A stretch of 64,000 bases of DNA from Elymus sibiricus (GCA_039707655.1 CM077671.1:305598509-305662508), one strand, 5' to 3'. Shown: positions 44,895 to 57,135, counted from the stretch's first letter. Translations and numbers: made by a program. Notes: generated from the letters alone by a model not told the origin.

Positions 44895-45723
44895 GGATGT
44901 GGAAGGGGAGGAGGGCTAGGGTTTGTGCTGCAGTGGCGATGGCGGCGGATAAGGTTGTGGTAGCGAGATCAACGAAATGGGATGGGGGCGGTGCATATAT
45001 GGGAAGGGAGGGGGTGGGTTGCGGCGTTAAGCAACCCTTAATTGGCGCCGGCGACGCGACTCCCCTTGTGTGAAAATGCGAGTAGTCCCTTATGTGAAAA
45101 CAATAGGCAACGCTGATTCAGTTTTGCATACCGATGGGTCCCACACGCTAGCCACGGACTATGTAGGAATCAACCGTCGACGCGAAATCAATAACACATG
45201 CGACAAAAATGTGGGTCCGATGCAACTCTGTGCAGGAAAGAGCCGGCGATGCGAATGCATGTGGACTTACATGTCGGTTCCACGCACCAGTATCGGGCGT
45301 AGTGACGATCAAAGGCTTTGACCGGACAGCAAGGCACGATTTGCCCTTTTGTGAGGCACGGGCGAGTGGAGGAGGGCAAGTGAGCACTATTAAATGGGCG
45401 GGGCTAAACTGAGTAGAGCTAAGGAAGGAGGGGCATGAAAATAGAAATCACTAAAATCAATGACATATGACTTAGATGTTTAATACTAAGGGCACATCTA
45501 GATGTGCTTTAGCAAAACCATAATAAATATATAATGTGGTAGGGCGTATGTTTGAAATTTTGAAAATAAGTAAAATCTGAAATTAAATGTGCAAGTATAT
45601 GTGGTTTTGGAGGCCTTCTCAAGGAGTTCATAGCTTTACTAGTACCATCTCTCATGAAAGCGATGTGACATAATGTAAGCATGTGCATTTGAAATTGATC
45701 AATCAAACGCAATCCGGTAAAAG

Positions 45724-46373
45724 CACTACAAAATTTGCTCTATTTTGTGACGCTTCACTTGTGTCACCTATAACCGTTTTTCCTCACTAAAAATACCCTG
45801 CGAGGTTTCCCGGTCGTCACCCCCACCGTCACCGAAACGTCATCATAAAAAGTAAAATCTTTACGGTACCACTTCCTCTGTCACGCAAGATCGTATCTTA
45901 GGTGAAGAACCAAAAATTGTCACTGATGGCCCTTTTCGGTGACGGCCCAGAATGTCACCTGTGATAGGCCAATCTATCGCATAAGATCTTTTTTCTGACG
46001 ATAATCCCTCACTGGTGATCGGTCTGCATGTTTGACCAGTCAAAGATTCTGACAAGTGGGGTCAGCAGATGTTGATGTGGCTACTTCCATGTGGGCCCGC
46101 CTTCGGTTTTATCACCAACGGCATCGTCAGTAATAAGTTAGGTGTCAGCTTTGGCGGCTCAACACTCCTGACATATGGGCCCAGAAGAGCCTGACGTGGC
46201 TGCTTAAATGTGGGTACGGATGGTGCTGACATGGCTACTTACATATGGGTCCGGATGGTGCTTACGTGGCTTCTTGCAAGTGGGGACATGACTGTGATGA
46301 TGGTTTCAATTTCCATCACCAGTACCGTCACAGGTTTTATAGCGTCAAATTGTGCACGTTTGATTTTGTAGGC
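45724..46373. mobile_element. Short CACTA-type derivative
   Basis: It begins CACTACAAAATTTG and, read from the right, GCCTACAAAATCAAACG, which would be a CACTA terminus with two changed bases. Motifs TGACGG/CCGTCA and GTGACG..GTCAC recur in both orientations, and a unit around GTGGCTACTT(C/A)CAT is repeated three to four times (46070-46290). No coding is present. Flanking trinucleotides do not match (AAG and TAA), so the right edge is uncertain. Confidence 0.5.
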
Positions 46374-46572
46374 TAATTTGAATTTTAATTAGAGAAAATA
46401 TGAAACTTAACATTGCCATCACAACTTTTATTATAAAAACAATGGGAGATGACATTTCTCACAGCAGTGATCCACATATTAAAATGAGCGTCCAAATGAT
46501 ATATTATCAAGCATTAGAAATAAGAAACTGGAGAAGGCATCATGACGAACAGTAGTGCACCATCAGTGATTG
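46374..46572. other. Unassigned spacer
   Basis: About 200 bp of AT-rich DNA between the CACTA derivative and the Copia-type LTR; nothing recognisable. Confidence 0.3.
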
Positions 46573-47328
46573 TGTTGGAAATATTCCCTAGAGCCAATAA
46601 TATTTTATTATTATATTTCCATATTCATAATTAAGAGTATATATTCTATGCTATAACTACTATGATTCTGGAATATGTGATTCGGTGGAAAACTCATATG
46701 CACATGTGGAATAATAAGTGGTAAAGCAAAGGTTCCCAGTATTTCCTCTGAGACTTTCTCAAGTGTTGTTAGCGATCATGTTTTTCGGATCTTAGGATAT
46801 CGTTTGGTGTAACGATAGTCCTAAAACAACATTGAGAGTACGACGTTAGAAGAACGATCATATTGAATCGACCCAAACTTGTTTGTCATACTTTGAGATA
46901 ATATCGTATGAAATCAATTGTTATAACATGGAGTGTGAACATGTGTTTTATGTTCCTTAGACCATGAGAGTATCGTAGTCACTTCTTACCATACGATGAG
47001 CTTTGGGGTTGCTCAAACGTCATCTGTAACTAGGTGATCATAACAACAACTTAAAGGTTCATCCGAAAGTTTGACAAGGGATTAGATAGCTCGAGAGTGG
47101 TATTTTCTCCTTCGACGATGGGGAGATATTCTTAGGGCCCTCTTGGTGTGACAACATCCATCATCGTTTGGCCAGACACGGGTGACTATGTCACGGGGAT
47201 GCCAGAAGACATCAACGAGAAAGAAGAACAAAATCGGTAACGAGACTAATGGTATAACGAGCATGTGGATGACTTGAGAGGATACCGATGATTCTCAGGT
47301 CTAGTAAAGTATCGCGAAGGAAAGGGAA
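46573..47328 (+). mobile_element. Copia-type LTR fragment, BARE/Angela-like, truncated
   Basis: It begins TGTTGGAAATATTCCCTAGA, the start I recall for the BARE/WIS/Angela group of Triticeae Copia LTRs, and continues with related phrases (ATAATATTTTATTATTATATTTCC). It is diverged from the usual consensus. At 47329 it gives way to another LTR, so its 3' part is missing. Confidence 0.65.
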
Positions 47329-48482
47329 TGTGAAAGGACGTGGACGTCGCCTAGAGGGGGGGGGGGTGAATAGGCGCTTTAAAATAATTACGGTTTAGGC
47401 TTGAACAAATACGGAATAAAACTAGCATTTAATATGTCAAGCACAAAACCTAAAACAACTAGACTCACCTATGTGCACCAACAACTTATGCTAAGCAAGA
47501 TAAACCACTAAGTGATAGCAAGATATATAGCATGAAACAATATGGCTATCACAAAGTAAAGTGCATAAGTAAAGGGCTCGGGTAAGAGATAACTGAGGTA
47601 CGAGGAGACGATGATGTATCCCGAAGTTCACACCCTTGCGGATGCTAATCTCCGTTTGGAGCGGTGTGGAGGCACAGTGCTCCCCAAGAAGCCACTAGGG
47701 CCACCGTAATCTCCTCATGCCCTCGCACAATGCAAGATGCCGTGATTCCACTAAGGGACCCTTGAGGGCGGTAACCGAACCCGTACACTTTGGCAACCCT
47801 TGGAGCCGGTCACCGGTACCCGCAGAAATTGCTCGGGGCAATCTCCACAACCTAATTGGAGACCCCGACGCTTGCCAGAGCTTTACACCACAATGATTGA
47901 GCTCTGAGACACCACCAACCATCTAGGCGCCAAGGCACCCAAGAGGAACAAACTCTAGGGTGCTCAAACACCCAAGAGTAATAAGCTTCTCAACTTCTCA
48001 CTTCCACATATCACTGTGGAGAACTCAAACCGATGCAACTAATGCAATGGCAAGAACACACGAAGTGGTCAAGTCCCTCACTCCCAAATCCCACCACAAC
48101 AACAAAAGCTATGGAGGAATATGAGAGGAAGAACAAGGAGCTCACAAAGAACTCCAAGATCTAGATCTAAGGGGTTCCCCTCACATAGAGGAGAAAGTGA
48201 TTGGTGGAGATGTGGATCTAGATCTTATCTCTCTTTTCCCTCAAAAAGGAGGAAGAATAATTGGAGGGATTTAGAGATAGCAAGCTCTAAGAAGGTCAAT
48301 AATGGGGGGCAAACACGAGCTCAAAGGTTGGGGAACCATTGGGGCAGAAGACCCCCTTAAATAGGTCCCCACAAATCTGCCTGTTATGTGCAGAATAACA
48401 CACGGGCAGTACAACCTCTATGCGCACTGGTACAACCGGTCAAAGCATACAAAACCTACCTGTAGGAAAAGCAATATGAGGT
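47329..48482 (+). mobile_element. Abundant Triticeae LTR fragment starting TGTGAAAGGACG
   Basis: It begins TGTGAAAGGACGTGGACGTC and contains high-copy phrases such as GATGATGTATCCCGAAGTTC and GGAGCGGTGTGGAGGCAC. The sequence is LTR-like and I recall it as very common in wheat and barley, but I cannot assign a family name. It includes a G-run (about 47346-47357) and ends abruptly where the next LTR begins. No coding is supported. Confidence 0.55.
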
Positions 48483-48831
48483 TGATACGTCTCCAACGTA
48501 TCTATAATTTTTTTATTGTTCCATGCTGTTATATTATCCTTCTTGGATGTTTTACAATCATTTTATAGCAACTTTATATCAATTTTTGGGACTAACCTAT
48601 TGACATAGTGCCAAGTGCCAGTTGCTGTTTTTTTTGCTTGCTTTTTTACTTCGCAGAATATCAGTACCAAACGGAGTCCAATCACGATGAAACTTTTTGG
48701 AGATTTTTTTGGACCAGAAGACATCCACGGAGCGAAAGAAGTACCAGGGAGGAGGCCCACGGGGCCCAGAAGACACCAAGGCGCGCCAGAGGCCCTCAGC
48801 ACGCCCTGGTGGGTTGTGGTCGCCTCGGGGA
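48483..48831 (+). mobile_element. Gypsy-type LTR fragment, type A, plus orientation
   Basis: It begins TGATACGTCTCCAACGTATC and runs for about 350 bp until it meets the inverted end of another LTR. It is clearly the same family as the minus-strand LTR ending at 63612; shared phrases are TTTACAATCATTTTATA and ACGGAGTCCAATC.CGA.GAAAC. Confidence 0.75.
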
Positions 48832-50205
48832 GAGTATTCAACCCAAATTTATAGATTCGACACAAGGGGAGCCAAAGAATTATTGCGAGTATATTAGCAG
48901 CTGAGTTGTCAATTCAACCACACCTGGAGATTAAATATCTGTAGCAGAGTGATCAGTAGCACAGTAGTATGATAGTTTTGATAGCAGTAGTAGCAGTAAC
49001 ACTAACGGTAGCAGTGATAGCAATAGTTTTGTAGCAGTTGGAACAGTAGCAGTAGCAATAGTAACTTAGCAAGTACAGTATGTGGAAAACTTGTAGGCAC
49101 TGGATCGGTGAGCTCGTTGGATGATATTCATCATATAATAGTCATAACCTAGTGCAACATAGAACTAGCTCCAGTTCATAAATGTAATGTAGGCATGTAT
49201 TCCGTAAATACTCATACATGCTTATGAAAAAGAACTTGCATGACATCTTTTGTCATACCCTCCCATGGCAGCGGGGTCCATAAGGAAACTAAGGGATATT
49301 AAGGCCTCCTTTTAATAAAGAACCAGAACAAAGCATTAACACACGGTGAATAAATGAACTCCTCAAACTACGGTCATCACCGGAAAGTATCCCGACTATT
49401 GTCACTCCGGCGTTTACGGATCATGACACGTAATAGGTGTGTATGACTAGCAAGATCGGATCAAGAACATAGATATAATGGTGATAACATAAACGGTTCA
49501 GATCTGAAATCATGGCACTCGGGCCCTAGCGACAAGCATTAAGCATGGCAAAGTCATAGCAAGATCAATCTCGGTACATAGTGGATACTAGGAATCAAGC
49601 CCTAACAAAACTAACTCGATTACCTGATGAATCTCATCCAACTCCTCACCAACCAGCAAGCCTACGAAGTAATTACTCACTCCCGGTGGGGAGCATCATG
49701 GAATTGGCGATGGAGAAGGATTGATGATGACGAAGACCGAAGATTCCCCTCTCCGGAGACCCAAACGGGCTCCAGATCTAGCCTCCCGATGAAGAACGGG
49801 AGGTGGCAGCGGCTCTGTATCATCGAACGCGATGAAACTTTCTCTCTGATTTTTTTCCTCCCAAAATAGGATTTTATAGCGTTGGAATTAGGGTCAGTGG
49901 GGCCCCGAGGTGGGCACAACCCACCAGGGCACGCGTGGAGGGGGTGGCGCGCCCTGGTGTATCGTGCCCAACCAGGGCACCCCCTCCAGTGGTTCTTGGC
50001 TCTAGTATTTTTTTATTTATTGTAAAATAAATCTCCAAAAAGTTTCGTCCAGTTCCGAGAACTTTTATTTCTGCACAAAAACAACACCATGGTAGTTCTG
50101 CTGAAAACAGCGTCAGTCCGGGTTAGTTTCATTCAAATAATGCAAATTAGAGTCCAAAACAAGAGCAAAAGCGTGAGGAAAAGTAGATACGATGGAGACG
50201 TATCA
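48832..50205 (-). mobile_element. Gypsy-type LTR, type B, minus orientation, 3' LTR position
   Basis: On the minus strand it begins TGATACGTCTCCATCGTATC at 50205 and runs left to about 48832, where the last ~40-50 bp expected of this LTR type are missing. It includes a TATA-like GCTATAAAATCC near 49880 and the phrase ACCCCGCTGCCATGGGAGGG. The DNA on its right (AGCTTTGGGGAGT just before the LTR) is a polypurine-type tract, so this is the 3' LTR of a leftward-pointing element. It differs in sequence from the type A LTR. Confidence 0.75.
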
Positions 50206-50823
50206 ACTCCCCAAAGCTTAACCTGTTGCTTGTCCTCAAGCAATTCTGTTGACAAACTGAAAGTGATAAAGAAAAACTTTTACGAACTCTTTTGTTCTTG
50301 TTTACATATATATGCTTAAGTAGCACCCATGTTTTCAACAAAGATTATGACTAACCATGTCCGCAGTAACTCTTAGAAATTATATTAACTCATATCAATG
50401 ACATAAGCAACTAGCGAGCAATAATAAAATATCTCAAGCGCCAACACTTTGTCAAAACAACTGTGATATAATATGACAGTAGTGGTATCTCGCTAGCCCT
50501 TTCTGAGACCGCAAAACATAAATGCAGAGCACCTCCAAAGTTCAAGCAGCGACTAAACATTGTAATTCATGGTAGAAAAGATCCAGTCATGCTGCACCGA
50601 ACATTAACTATACACAATGCATGAGGATGACAATAGTGATCTCCGGTCTGGCGCTTATTTGAGAAGGTGATGACTCAACATAAAAGTAAATAGATAGTCC
50701 CTTCGCAGAGGGAAGCAGGGATTTGTGACGTGGCTTGAGACCGCATCGGTATTTCCCCAAAGAAGAAGGGATGATACAGCACAGCGACGGTAAGTATTTC
50801 CCTCAGTTATGAAACCAAGGTTA
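50206..50823 (-). mobile_element. Gypsy-type internal region, left part (interrupted by the second CACTA element)
   Basis: This non-coding internal DNA includes the typical pre-polypurine stretch (minus: GAGGACAAGCAACAGGTTAA) and, farther in, CCCTCTGCGAAGGGACTA. At 50821-50823 it is cut by the second CACTA element and resumes at 62133; the joined text CCAAGGTTATCGAACCAGTAG is uninterrupted retroelement leader sequence. Confidence 0.7.
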
Positions 50824-50852
50824 CACAACTAGGAGAAACCTTAAAGGCAGGA

Positions 50853-51185
50853 CACTATCAGTAGCGCTGGAAAGTAACAGGCGCTGCTGGTAATTACCAG
50901 TAGCGCTGGATTTTGGCAGTGCTACAAGTAAACACTTAGCAATAGCGCTGGAAGCAAAAAGAGTGCTACTGCTAAGGGGGGCCCGGCGAGCCCACCGACA
51001 CTGTTAGTAGTAGCAGCGCTGTCTAGAATACAGCGCTACTACTAAGATTTTAGTAGTAGCGCTTTTTTTCGTGGAACCGCTACTGATAATGGGCCCCACT
51101 TAATAGTAGCGCTCTTTCGTCAAAGCGCTACTACTAAGTAACATAGCAGTAGCGCTTGTTGAAAAACAGCGCTACTGCTATGCGT
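50853..51185. repeat. Left subterminal repeat array of the second CACTA element
   Basis: It holds more than ten half-sites of AGTAGCGCT and AGCGCTACT in both orientations, many paired as hairpins such as AGTAGCGCTGTCTAGAATACAGCGCTACT-like units. These are presumed sites for the element's DNA-binding protein. Confidence 0.9.
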
Positions 51186-51849
51186 GGCTGGTGTCACCTT
51201 TTCACCCCCCTCCCCCTCCTCCCCTCCCTTTGCCCTCTCTCCCCCTCCTTTCCCCTCTCCCCTCACCATTTTTGCCCTTCTTATCTCTTCCTCCTACCTC
51301 TCTTCTCTCCCCATTAATGCCCCCCTCCACCATAACTCTCCTCCATAAATGGCCTTCTCATCTCTAGCTAGCTCCATAAATGCCCCTACCTCATTTATTT
51401 GGCTCTCCCTCCATTCCATTAGATATAGATCTAGCTAGCTCATCTCTCTCCCTCTCCATTAGTTACCTAGAGTCATCTCTCCTCCCCAACAACTAGATCT
51501 AGCTAGCTATTTAGCCATCCACACTTTCGATCCCTATAGGTAGCGAAAGGCCTCATCCGGTCGATCGGTCTCTCTCGGGAGATAGGTGAGTAAAAAGTTG
51601 TTCATTTCAAGAATGGGAATATGTGTGTGAATGGGAATATGTGTGTTTGGGATATGGAGAGATTTGTGCGAGTGACATGCCCCCGAGTTACTTATGTTTT
51701 GCGGAAATGTCGATTTATTTCCGTTTCGGTGAATTTCGAGCAAACTCGATATGTCCCATTTTTAGGCAAGGTCATGCCAAATTTTTATATGACTTTGATG
51801 CATGCATGCATTTTATTTATAACCCTTTTGCTTGTTATACCGTCCATGC
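51186..51849 (+). other. Pyrimidine-rich leader of tnp2, second CACTA element
   Basis: A CT-rich tract (51198-51330) is followed by mixed sequence. The part 51675-51790 (TTATGTTTTGCGGAAATGTCG.. to ..AGGCAAGGTCATGCC) is homologous to the leader before the second gene (57160-57250). It probably contains the promoter and 5' untranslated region of tnp2. Confidence 0.6.
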
Positions 51850-54800
51850 AGTCGGTCATGAAGGTGAGTGGATGGAAGGTGGAGCGATACATGCAATCCG
51901 CGGTGATGGACATGCATGCAAATAATCGGACTAGGTTTAGATGTCTGTGTACAAGATGCAAAGAAGGAGTCCTTTTGGACCCTTTTGATCGTGGCAGGTT
52001 GAAGGCGCACCTGCTGATGAATGGTTTCATGGATGGCTATACTCGGTGGATAAGTGAAGATGATGATGATGAGGACGTCCACATGGCAGGGAATAACGAC
52101 ATGGGGCTAGACGAAGAGATGGCCGATCGACATGAAGACTATGGCGTCGGACATGGCGGAGGGGAAGAGTTAAATGACGGCGGCGGAGAAGATTCCAGAC
52201 ATGGCGAAGAAGAGTCCGGACATGGCGGAGAAGCAGATGCGGCGGTCACGCCGCAGTCTTCGACGCTACTAAGTGCAGTCGTGCAGGACCCTCATGTTCG
52301 AGACCTCCTTCGCAAGAGTACGACTAGTGAGAGAGCTGCTTCTAGAGAGGAGGCCAAGCTGGCACAACTTGAAGTAGACTCGAAGACTCCATTGTATGAC
52401 GGTTGCGATCCCGAGGTGACCAGCTTGAGTTTCACGCTCGAACTTCTAAAGACGAAGGCCAAAAACAAATGGACAGACAAAAGCCTCGATAAGCATTTGA
52501 AGTATCTACATAATAAAGTTCTTCCCGCGGGGAACCTGTGTCCTACTAGTGTCGATGAGGCAAAGAAAATCGTTTGCCCTTTTGATTTGCCGCACATTAG
52601 GTACCACGCATGCATCAACGATTGCATCATTTATTGGGGGGGAGCACGCGGAAAAAACCAGCTATCCAGTGTGCAATGCTTCTCGATACAAGAAGGCAGG
52701 AAAGAAAGCTCCTCAGAAAGTTGTATGGTACTTTCCGATCACTCCCCGTCTGTAGCGGTATTTCGTAGATCCTAAGGAAGCAAAGCTCATGCGCTGGCAC
52801 GCGGAGAGGAAGAAGCCCGACGATGGAGATGATCCGAAGCTGAGACACCTCGTAGATGGTAGCCAATGGAGAGCATTCAACACCGTATATGGATTTGCTG
52901 CAGAAGATCCAAGGAACATCGTGCTTGGTGCGAGTACCGATGGCATGAATCCGTTTGGAAACCAAAACACCAACCACAGCACATGGCCCGTCTTTGTATG
53001 GATGTACAACCTCCCCCCATGGAAGTGCATGAAGACAAAGTACATACACATGAGCATGCTGATTCAAGGGACGAAACAACCGGGAAATAATATTAACCTG
53101 TATATGGGGCTTCTGAAAGAGGAGCTAGACACGTTATGGAAAACACCGGCATGGACATGGGACGCCAGCAAAGGAGAGTATTTCTATATGAGAGCCGCGC
53201 TGATGACGACGGTGCACGACTATCTCGGTTACGGGTACACCTCAGGCCAAGTGTGCCACGGATACTGCGGATGCATGAGGTGCATGGATGATACAACGTC
53301 TCAGCAGCTTACGTCAACGAAAGATGGCCGGTCCGGGAAAATCGTGTACATGGGGCATCGTAGATGGCTCGAGAAGGATGACCCGTGGAGAAAGCGTGGA
53401 GATCTATTCAATGGGTTGGCTGAGCATCGAGGACCTCCACGTAAGAGGAGTGGCGCCGAAATCAACGAGCTGTTGAAAAACTGGGAACAGTGCCCCACGC
53501 CGGGAACGATGAAAAAGGCGCCTGAGCCGCTAACGAAGGTATGGAAAACGAGGTCTGTTTTCTGGGACCTGGAGTACTGGCCCAATCATGACACGCCTCA
53601 TTGCCTTGATCAAATGCATATCAGGAAGAATGTCCTCGAGAGCTTGCTTGGCACACTGATGAACATGCCGGAGAAGACCAAGGACGGGCCGAAGGCAAGG
53701 AAAGACTTGGAAGATTTGAAGATCAGGAAAGATCTCCACCGTAAAAAGTCGACGGAGGAGACGGAGACGGAGACGGAGGAAGGGGAAAGGGGCAGAAAAG
53801 TCAACAAGAAGGAGGAGAATTATTGCCCCCCTTCTTGCTTCACCTTAAGTGCGAAGGAGATCGATCAATTCATCAAGTGCCTTATGGGAATCAAAGTCAG
53901 TTCCGGTTACTGTGGGAAGATAAGCAGATTTCTAGACCCCAAGAAGAAAAGGTTCAGCGGGATGAAGTCTCATGACTGTCACGTGATGATGACGCAGATA
54001 CTCCCGGTTGCCATTAGAGGGATAATGGACAAGCACGTCCGTGACACGCTTCCTGGTCTCTGCAATTCTTTGACGTTATCTCTCGAAAGTCCATAAGTGT
54101 GAAGCAGCTCCGAAGGCTACAGGAAGAAATCATTGTCATACTATGTGAGCTTGAGATGTACTTCCCGCCCGCGTTCTTTGACGTCATGGTGCATCTGTGT
54201 GTCCACATCGTGGACGACATCATCGACCTTGGGCCGACATTCCTTCACAGCATGATGTCATTCAAGAGGATGAATGGGGTTATCAAAGGATTCGTTCGTA
54301 ACATGTCCCGTTCCGATGGGAGCATCGTCCAGGGGTATTTGACGCATGAGTGCATCTCCTTTTGCGAGAATTATATAGGCATCGGAGACCCTGTTATTGG
54401 TTTGCCCGTCAAGAAGCACGATGGGAGGCTCGGAGGAGAAGGTCACAACAACGGCCGGAGGGAATTGCACGTGGACTACTCGGATCGACGGAACGACTTT
54501 GACAGGGCTAACTTAGTAGTGCTACAACACCTAGATGTGGTAGATGATTATGTGGCACGGCATAAAGAAACCATCGCAAATAAGTACCGTGATAAGGGGA
54601 TGCTCAAGACGGACGACGAAGTTACTGTAGAGCACAACGCCACTTTCTTGCGCTGGTTCAAAGAGCAAGTTCTTGAAAATCCCCCGGAAGAGGGCAGTTC
54701 GGACGGATTGCTCATACACGCGTTAGCACATGGCCCCGCGCCCAAACTCGCGACCTATCAGTCATACGATATCAACGGGTACACGTTCTACACGGAGGCC

Positions 54801-55379
54801 AAAGACATGGACAGTGATTACCAGAACTCCGGGGTGACGATTGAATGAGTGACCGACGCCAACGGCACAACTGAAAGATTCTACGGAAGGGTCGAAGAGA
54901 TCTGGGAGCTTGACTATACTGGATTGCACGATGCGACGATGTTCCGTGTCAGATGGGCTAAGGATGTCGTAAGAGAAAACAAGTATTTCACTACCATGTC
55001 TATACCCGACGCGAAGAGCGCAACCGTGAACGTTAACGTCATCGCCAAAACTGAGCCATGGGTACACGCTAAGCACGTGACACAATGCTTCTTCATAACC
55101 GACCCGACCAATCCCAGCCGTGTTGTCGTGAGGAGAGGCAAAAGGAGCATCGTCGGAATGGATGGAGTCGCCAACGAGGAAGAGTATGACCAATACGACA
55201 ACCCGATGAGGGAAGATGACGATGACGATGAAGCATACGTGAAAAGAAGAATCAATACTACATTACGTAAGAAAGATCATACTCCATGGTTCCGGAAAAG
55301 TCACAAGGAGGGGCTCAATTATTCGGCAACGAACAAGAAAGGGAAGAAGCTCAATGTGAAACGTCGTCGACGCAGCTGA
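51850..55379 (+). pseudogene. CACTA transposase, tnp2 family, broken
   Basis: The N-terminal transposase-associated domain is recognisable (VERYMQSAVMDMHANNRTRF, LCTRCKEG, LKAHLLMNGFM). The tnp2 core follows (DDPKLRHLVDGSQWRAFNTV, NLPPWKCMKTKYIHM, FWDLEYWPNHDTPHCLDQMH, SHDCHVMMTQILPVAIRGIM), then a DUF4218 region (CVHIVDDIIDLGPTFLHSMM) and a DUF4216 region (TMFRVRWAKDVV). It ends KRRRRS at 55379. Lesions are a seven-G run at 52636-52642 that adds one base, TAG 52753-52755, a one-base loss near 54066-54072 and TGA 54846-54848. The true start is uncertain; an exon junction near 51850 is likely. The protein would be the element's transposase. Confidence 0.88.
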
Positions 55380-55654
55380 GAAACCATCATTTATGTATAT
55401 GTATCTATTTTGTGTACGCTCTTAAGTAACCGTTATCGGTCAACTAATATATATGTTACCACAACATGCATGGTTCCGGTGATATTCGCGCAGTATGGGA
55501 GGGAGACGCCGTCGTAAACAGAAAGGAAGAAAGCAATACAAAAGAAATAAAAAGGGAGAAAGCAATACAAAATAAACAAAAGGGAGAAAGCAATACAAAA
55601 GAAAAAGAAAAGTAAACTGAAAAGAAAAGGAAAATAATAAAAAGTAATACATAT

Positions 55655-55850
55655 GAGTAGCGCTAGATTATGAACCAGCGCTATAGCTAATATAGTTATA
55701 GCGCTGGATCCTAACACAGCGCTACTACTATGTGTATTTTAGAATTAAAAAAACTGAAAATTAAAACAGTTAGCAGTAGCGCTGGATTACCACACATCGC
55801 TATAGCCAATTTAGCTATAGTGCTGGTCCTAACCCAGCGCTACTACTATT
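55655..55850. repeat. Internal array of the terminal motif, second CACTA element
   Basis: Half-sites of AGTAGCGCTGG and CCAGCGCTA (for example CCAGCGCTATAGC..GTTATAGCGCTGG) lie between the end of tnp2 and the second gene, 4.8 kb from the left end and 6.3 kb from the right. The motif matches the terminal arrays of the same element. Confidence 0.9.
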
Positions 55851-55869
55851 TTGAGTTAACCGCCGCGCG

Positions 55870-56290
55870 TGCTCAAATTTTGCCAACTCCCATTCCCCCC
55901 CCACTCTCCCACCTCTCCCCCTCCTCTCTGTCGCGCGCCGCCGTCGCCCCTGCCCGCCGCCGTCACCCCTGCCCGCCGCTCCGACCTCCTCCTCATCCGC
56001 GCAGACGCCCGAGCCCTCCCTCGACCTCACCATCGCCGCGCGGGCCCGCCCTCGACCTCGCCGCCCTTGCTGCCCTCAACGCCCCCGGAGCCACCGGAGC
56101 CGCGCGCCCTCGACGTCACCAGAGCTGCGCACCCTCGCCGCCCCTGCCTCCCTCGAAGCCACCAGAGCCGCGCGCCCCTCGCCGCCCCTGCCACCCTCGA
56201 CGCCGCCGTCGGGGTGCAGATCGACGCGCCAGGGACGGGGAGGCCAGCGCCGCCCTCGTCGACTTCATCAGCTCGGTAATTTAGCGCTTC
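55870..56290 (+). other. GC-rich leader of the second CACTA gene
   Basis: A pyrimidine- and GC-rich block (CTCCCACCTCTCCCCCTCC, then CGCCG-rich sequence) follows the internal hairpin array directly. One plus-strand frame could encode an alanine/proline/arginine-rich peptide (55869-56279), but all frames of such DNA are open. The position mirrors the CT-rich tract after the left terminal array (51198-51330). Confidence 0.55.
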
Positions 56291-56779
56291 CCTCCCTGCT
56301 GATGCACACCACTACTACACTACTGCTTGATCTAGACGAACTGCCCGCCTAGATGATGATCGGTAGTTCCATGATATAGCTGTGAGATTGAAGAAGCTTC
56401 AAGTTTGGTATGATTTGCTTTGATTGCCTATGCACTTCACTGATGCAAACTGATGATAGGGCGTTCACTAGCAGGAAGATAGCATCGAAGTTTAGTGAGT
56501 TTAATACATGTGTCTGTATGATTCTGTCAAGGGCAATCCAAGGATTTGAACTGTGATTGTTTTGAGACCACAAATAACTCCGGTTCTTTCTTTTACCAGA
56601 GAATCTGCAGAATTCAGTGGTTGTTTGCATGTAACTGCCAATATCACCCAGGGGTTTGTTGTTGCCGAGTTGATAGTTACAATCCATAATCCTACTTGCA
56701 CCATGGTTTAGAATAAGCTTGCCGTGGACAGAAGAAAAAATTCATTTTAGAGCAAAATCTTAGTTTAGAGAAAAAATTC

Positions 56780-57135
56780 AATATAGAAATAACTCAAAGT
56801 ATAAATAAAAAACTTTAAATAAAAAACAGTAGCAAATTTTGTAGTTTTAACTAAAAAACTAGCTAGGCTTTGTAGGTATAAAAAACAGTAGCAAAAATTT
56901 ATAAAAAAACAGTAGCAATTTTTTTTAAAAACAGTAGCAAAATGTTTGAAGTTGGTTGCTTTGTATATGTGCTCCTGTTGGTTGACTGTTGGTTGCAAAT
57001 TGATGTTATATATGTGCTCCTGTTGGTTGCAAAATGTTTGTTGCAAATTGATGTTGGTTGCAAATTGATGTTGGTTGCAAAATGTTTGTTGCAAAATGTT
57101 GCAAATTGATGTTGGTTGCAAAATGTTTGCAATGT
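56780..57135. repeat. Simple repeats (ACAGTAGCAA and TTGGTTGCAAATTGATG)
   Basis: First there are degenerate AAAAACAGTAGCAA units (56820-56945), then several copies of TTGGTTGCAAA(T/A)TGATG/ATGTTTG (56945-57135). They lie between the GC-rich leader and the coding part of the second CACTA gene and have no visible coding role. Confidence 0.8.

Larger units (their letters stand above)
40757..45510. mobile_element. Mutator-like element with long terminal inverted repeats
   Basis: The left end begins with the palindrome GGGCACATCTAGATGTGCCC and the right end has the same palindrome with a degraded outer half. Homology between the left arm (about 40757-41045) and the inverted right arm (about 45225-45510) continues for roughly 300 bp, for example CTCCTTCCTTAG.TCTACTCAG and TTGCCCTCCTCCACTCG. 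Long inverted arms are typical of Mutator-like elements. No 9-bp target-site duplication could be matched, so the exact outer edges are uncertain. The interior holds two gene-like fragments and a tandem array; no MURA-type transposase is visible. Confidence 0.65.

Noticed and set aside
48563..48904. Overlapping 60-100 codon ORFs in LTR type A, and similar ones at 63203-63522
   Set aside because: They are chance frames within an LTR, present in both orientations with shifting frames and no domain.
50853..50861. CACTATCAG as the left terminus of the second CACTA element
   Set aside because: The right terminus inverts to CACTACTAGGAGAAACC, which matches CACAACTAGGAGAAACC at 50824, and only that position gives the TTA duplication and restores the host sequence.
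55869..56284. Ala/Pro/Arg-rich ORFs as a separate gene
   Set aside because: All frames are open in this GC-rich leader, with no domain. The position matches a 5' leader of the second CACTA gene.
56765..57132. Asn/Gln-rich minus-strand ORFs (ATNINLQQTFCNQ repeats)
   Set aside because: They are translations of a simple repeat (TTGGTTGCAAATTGATG units), not a protein-coding gene.
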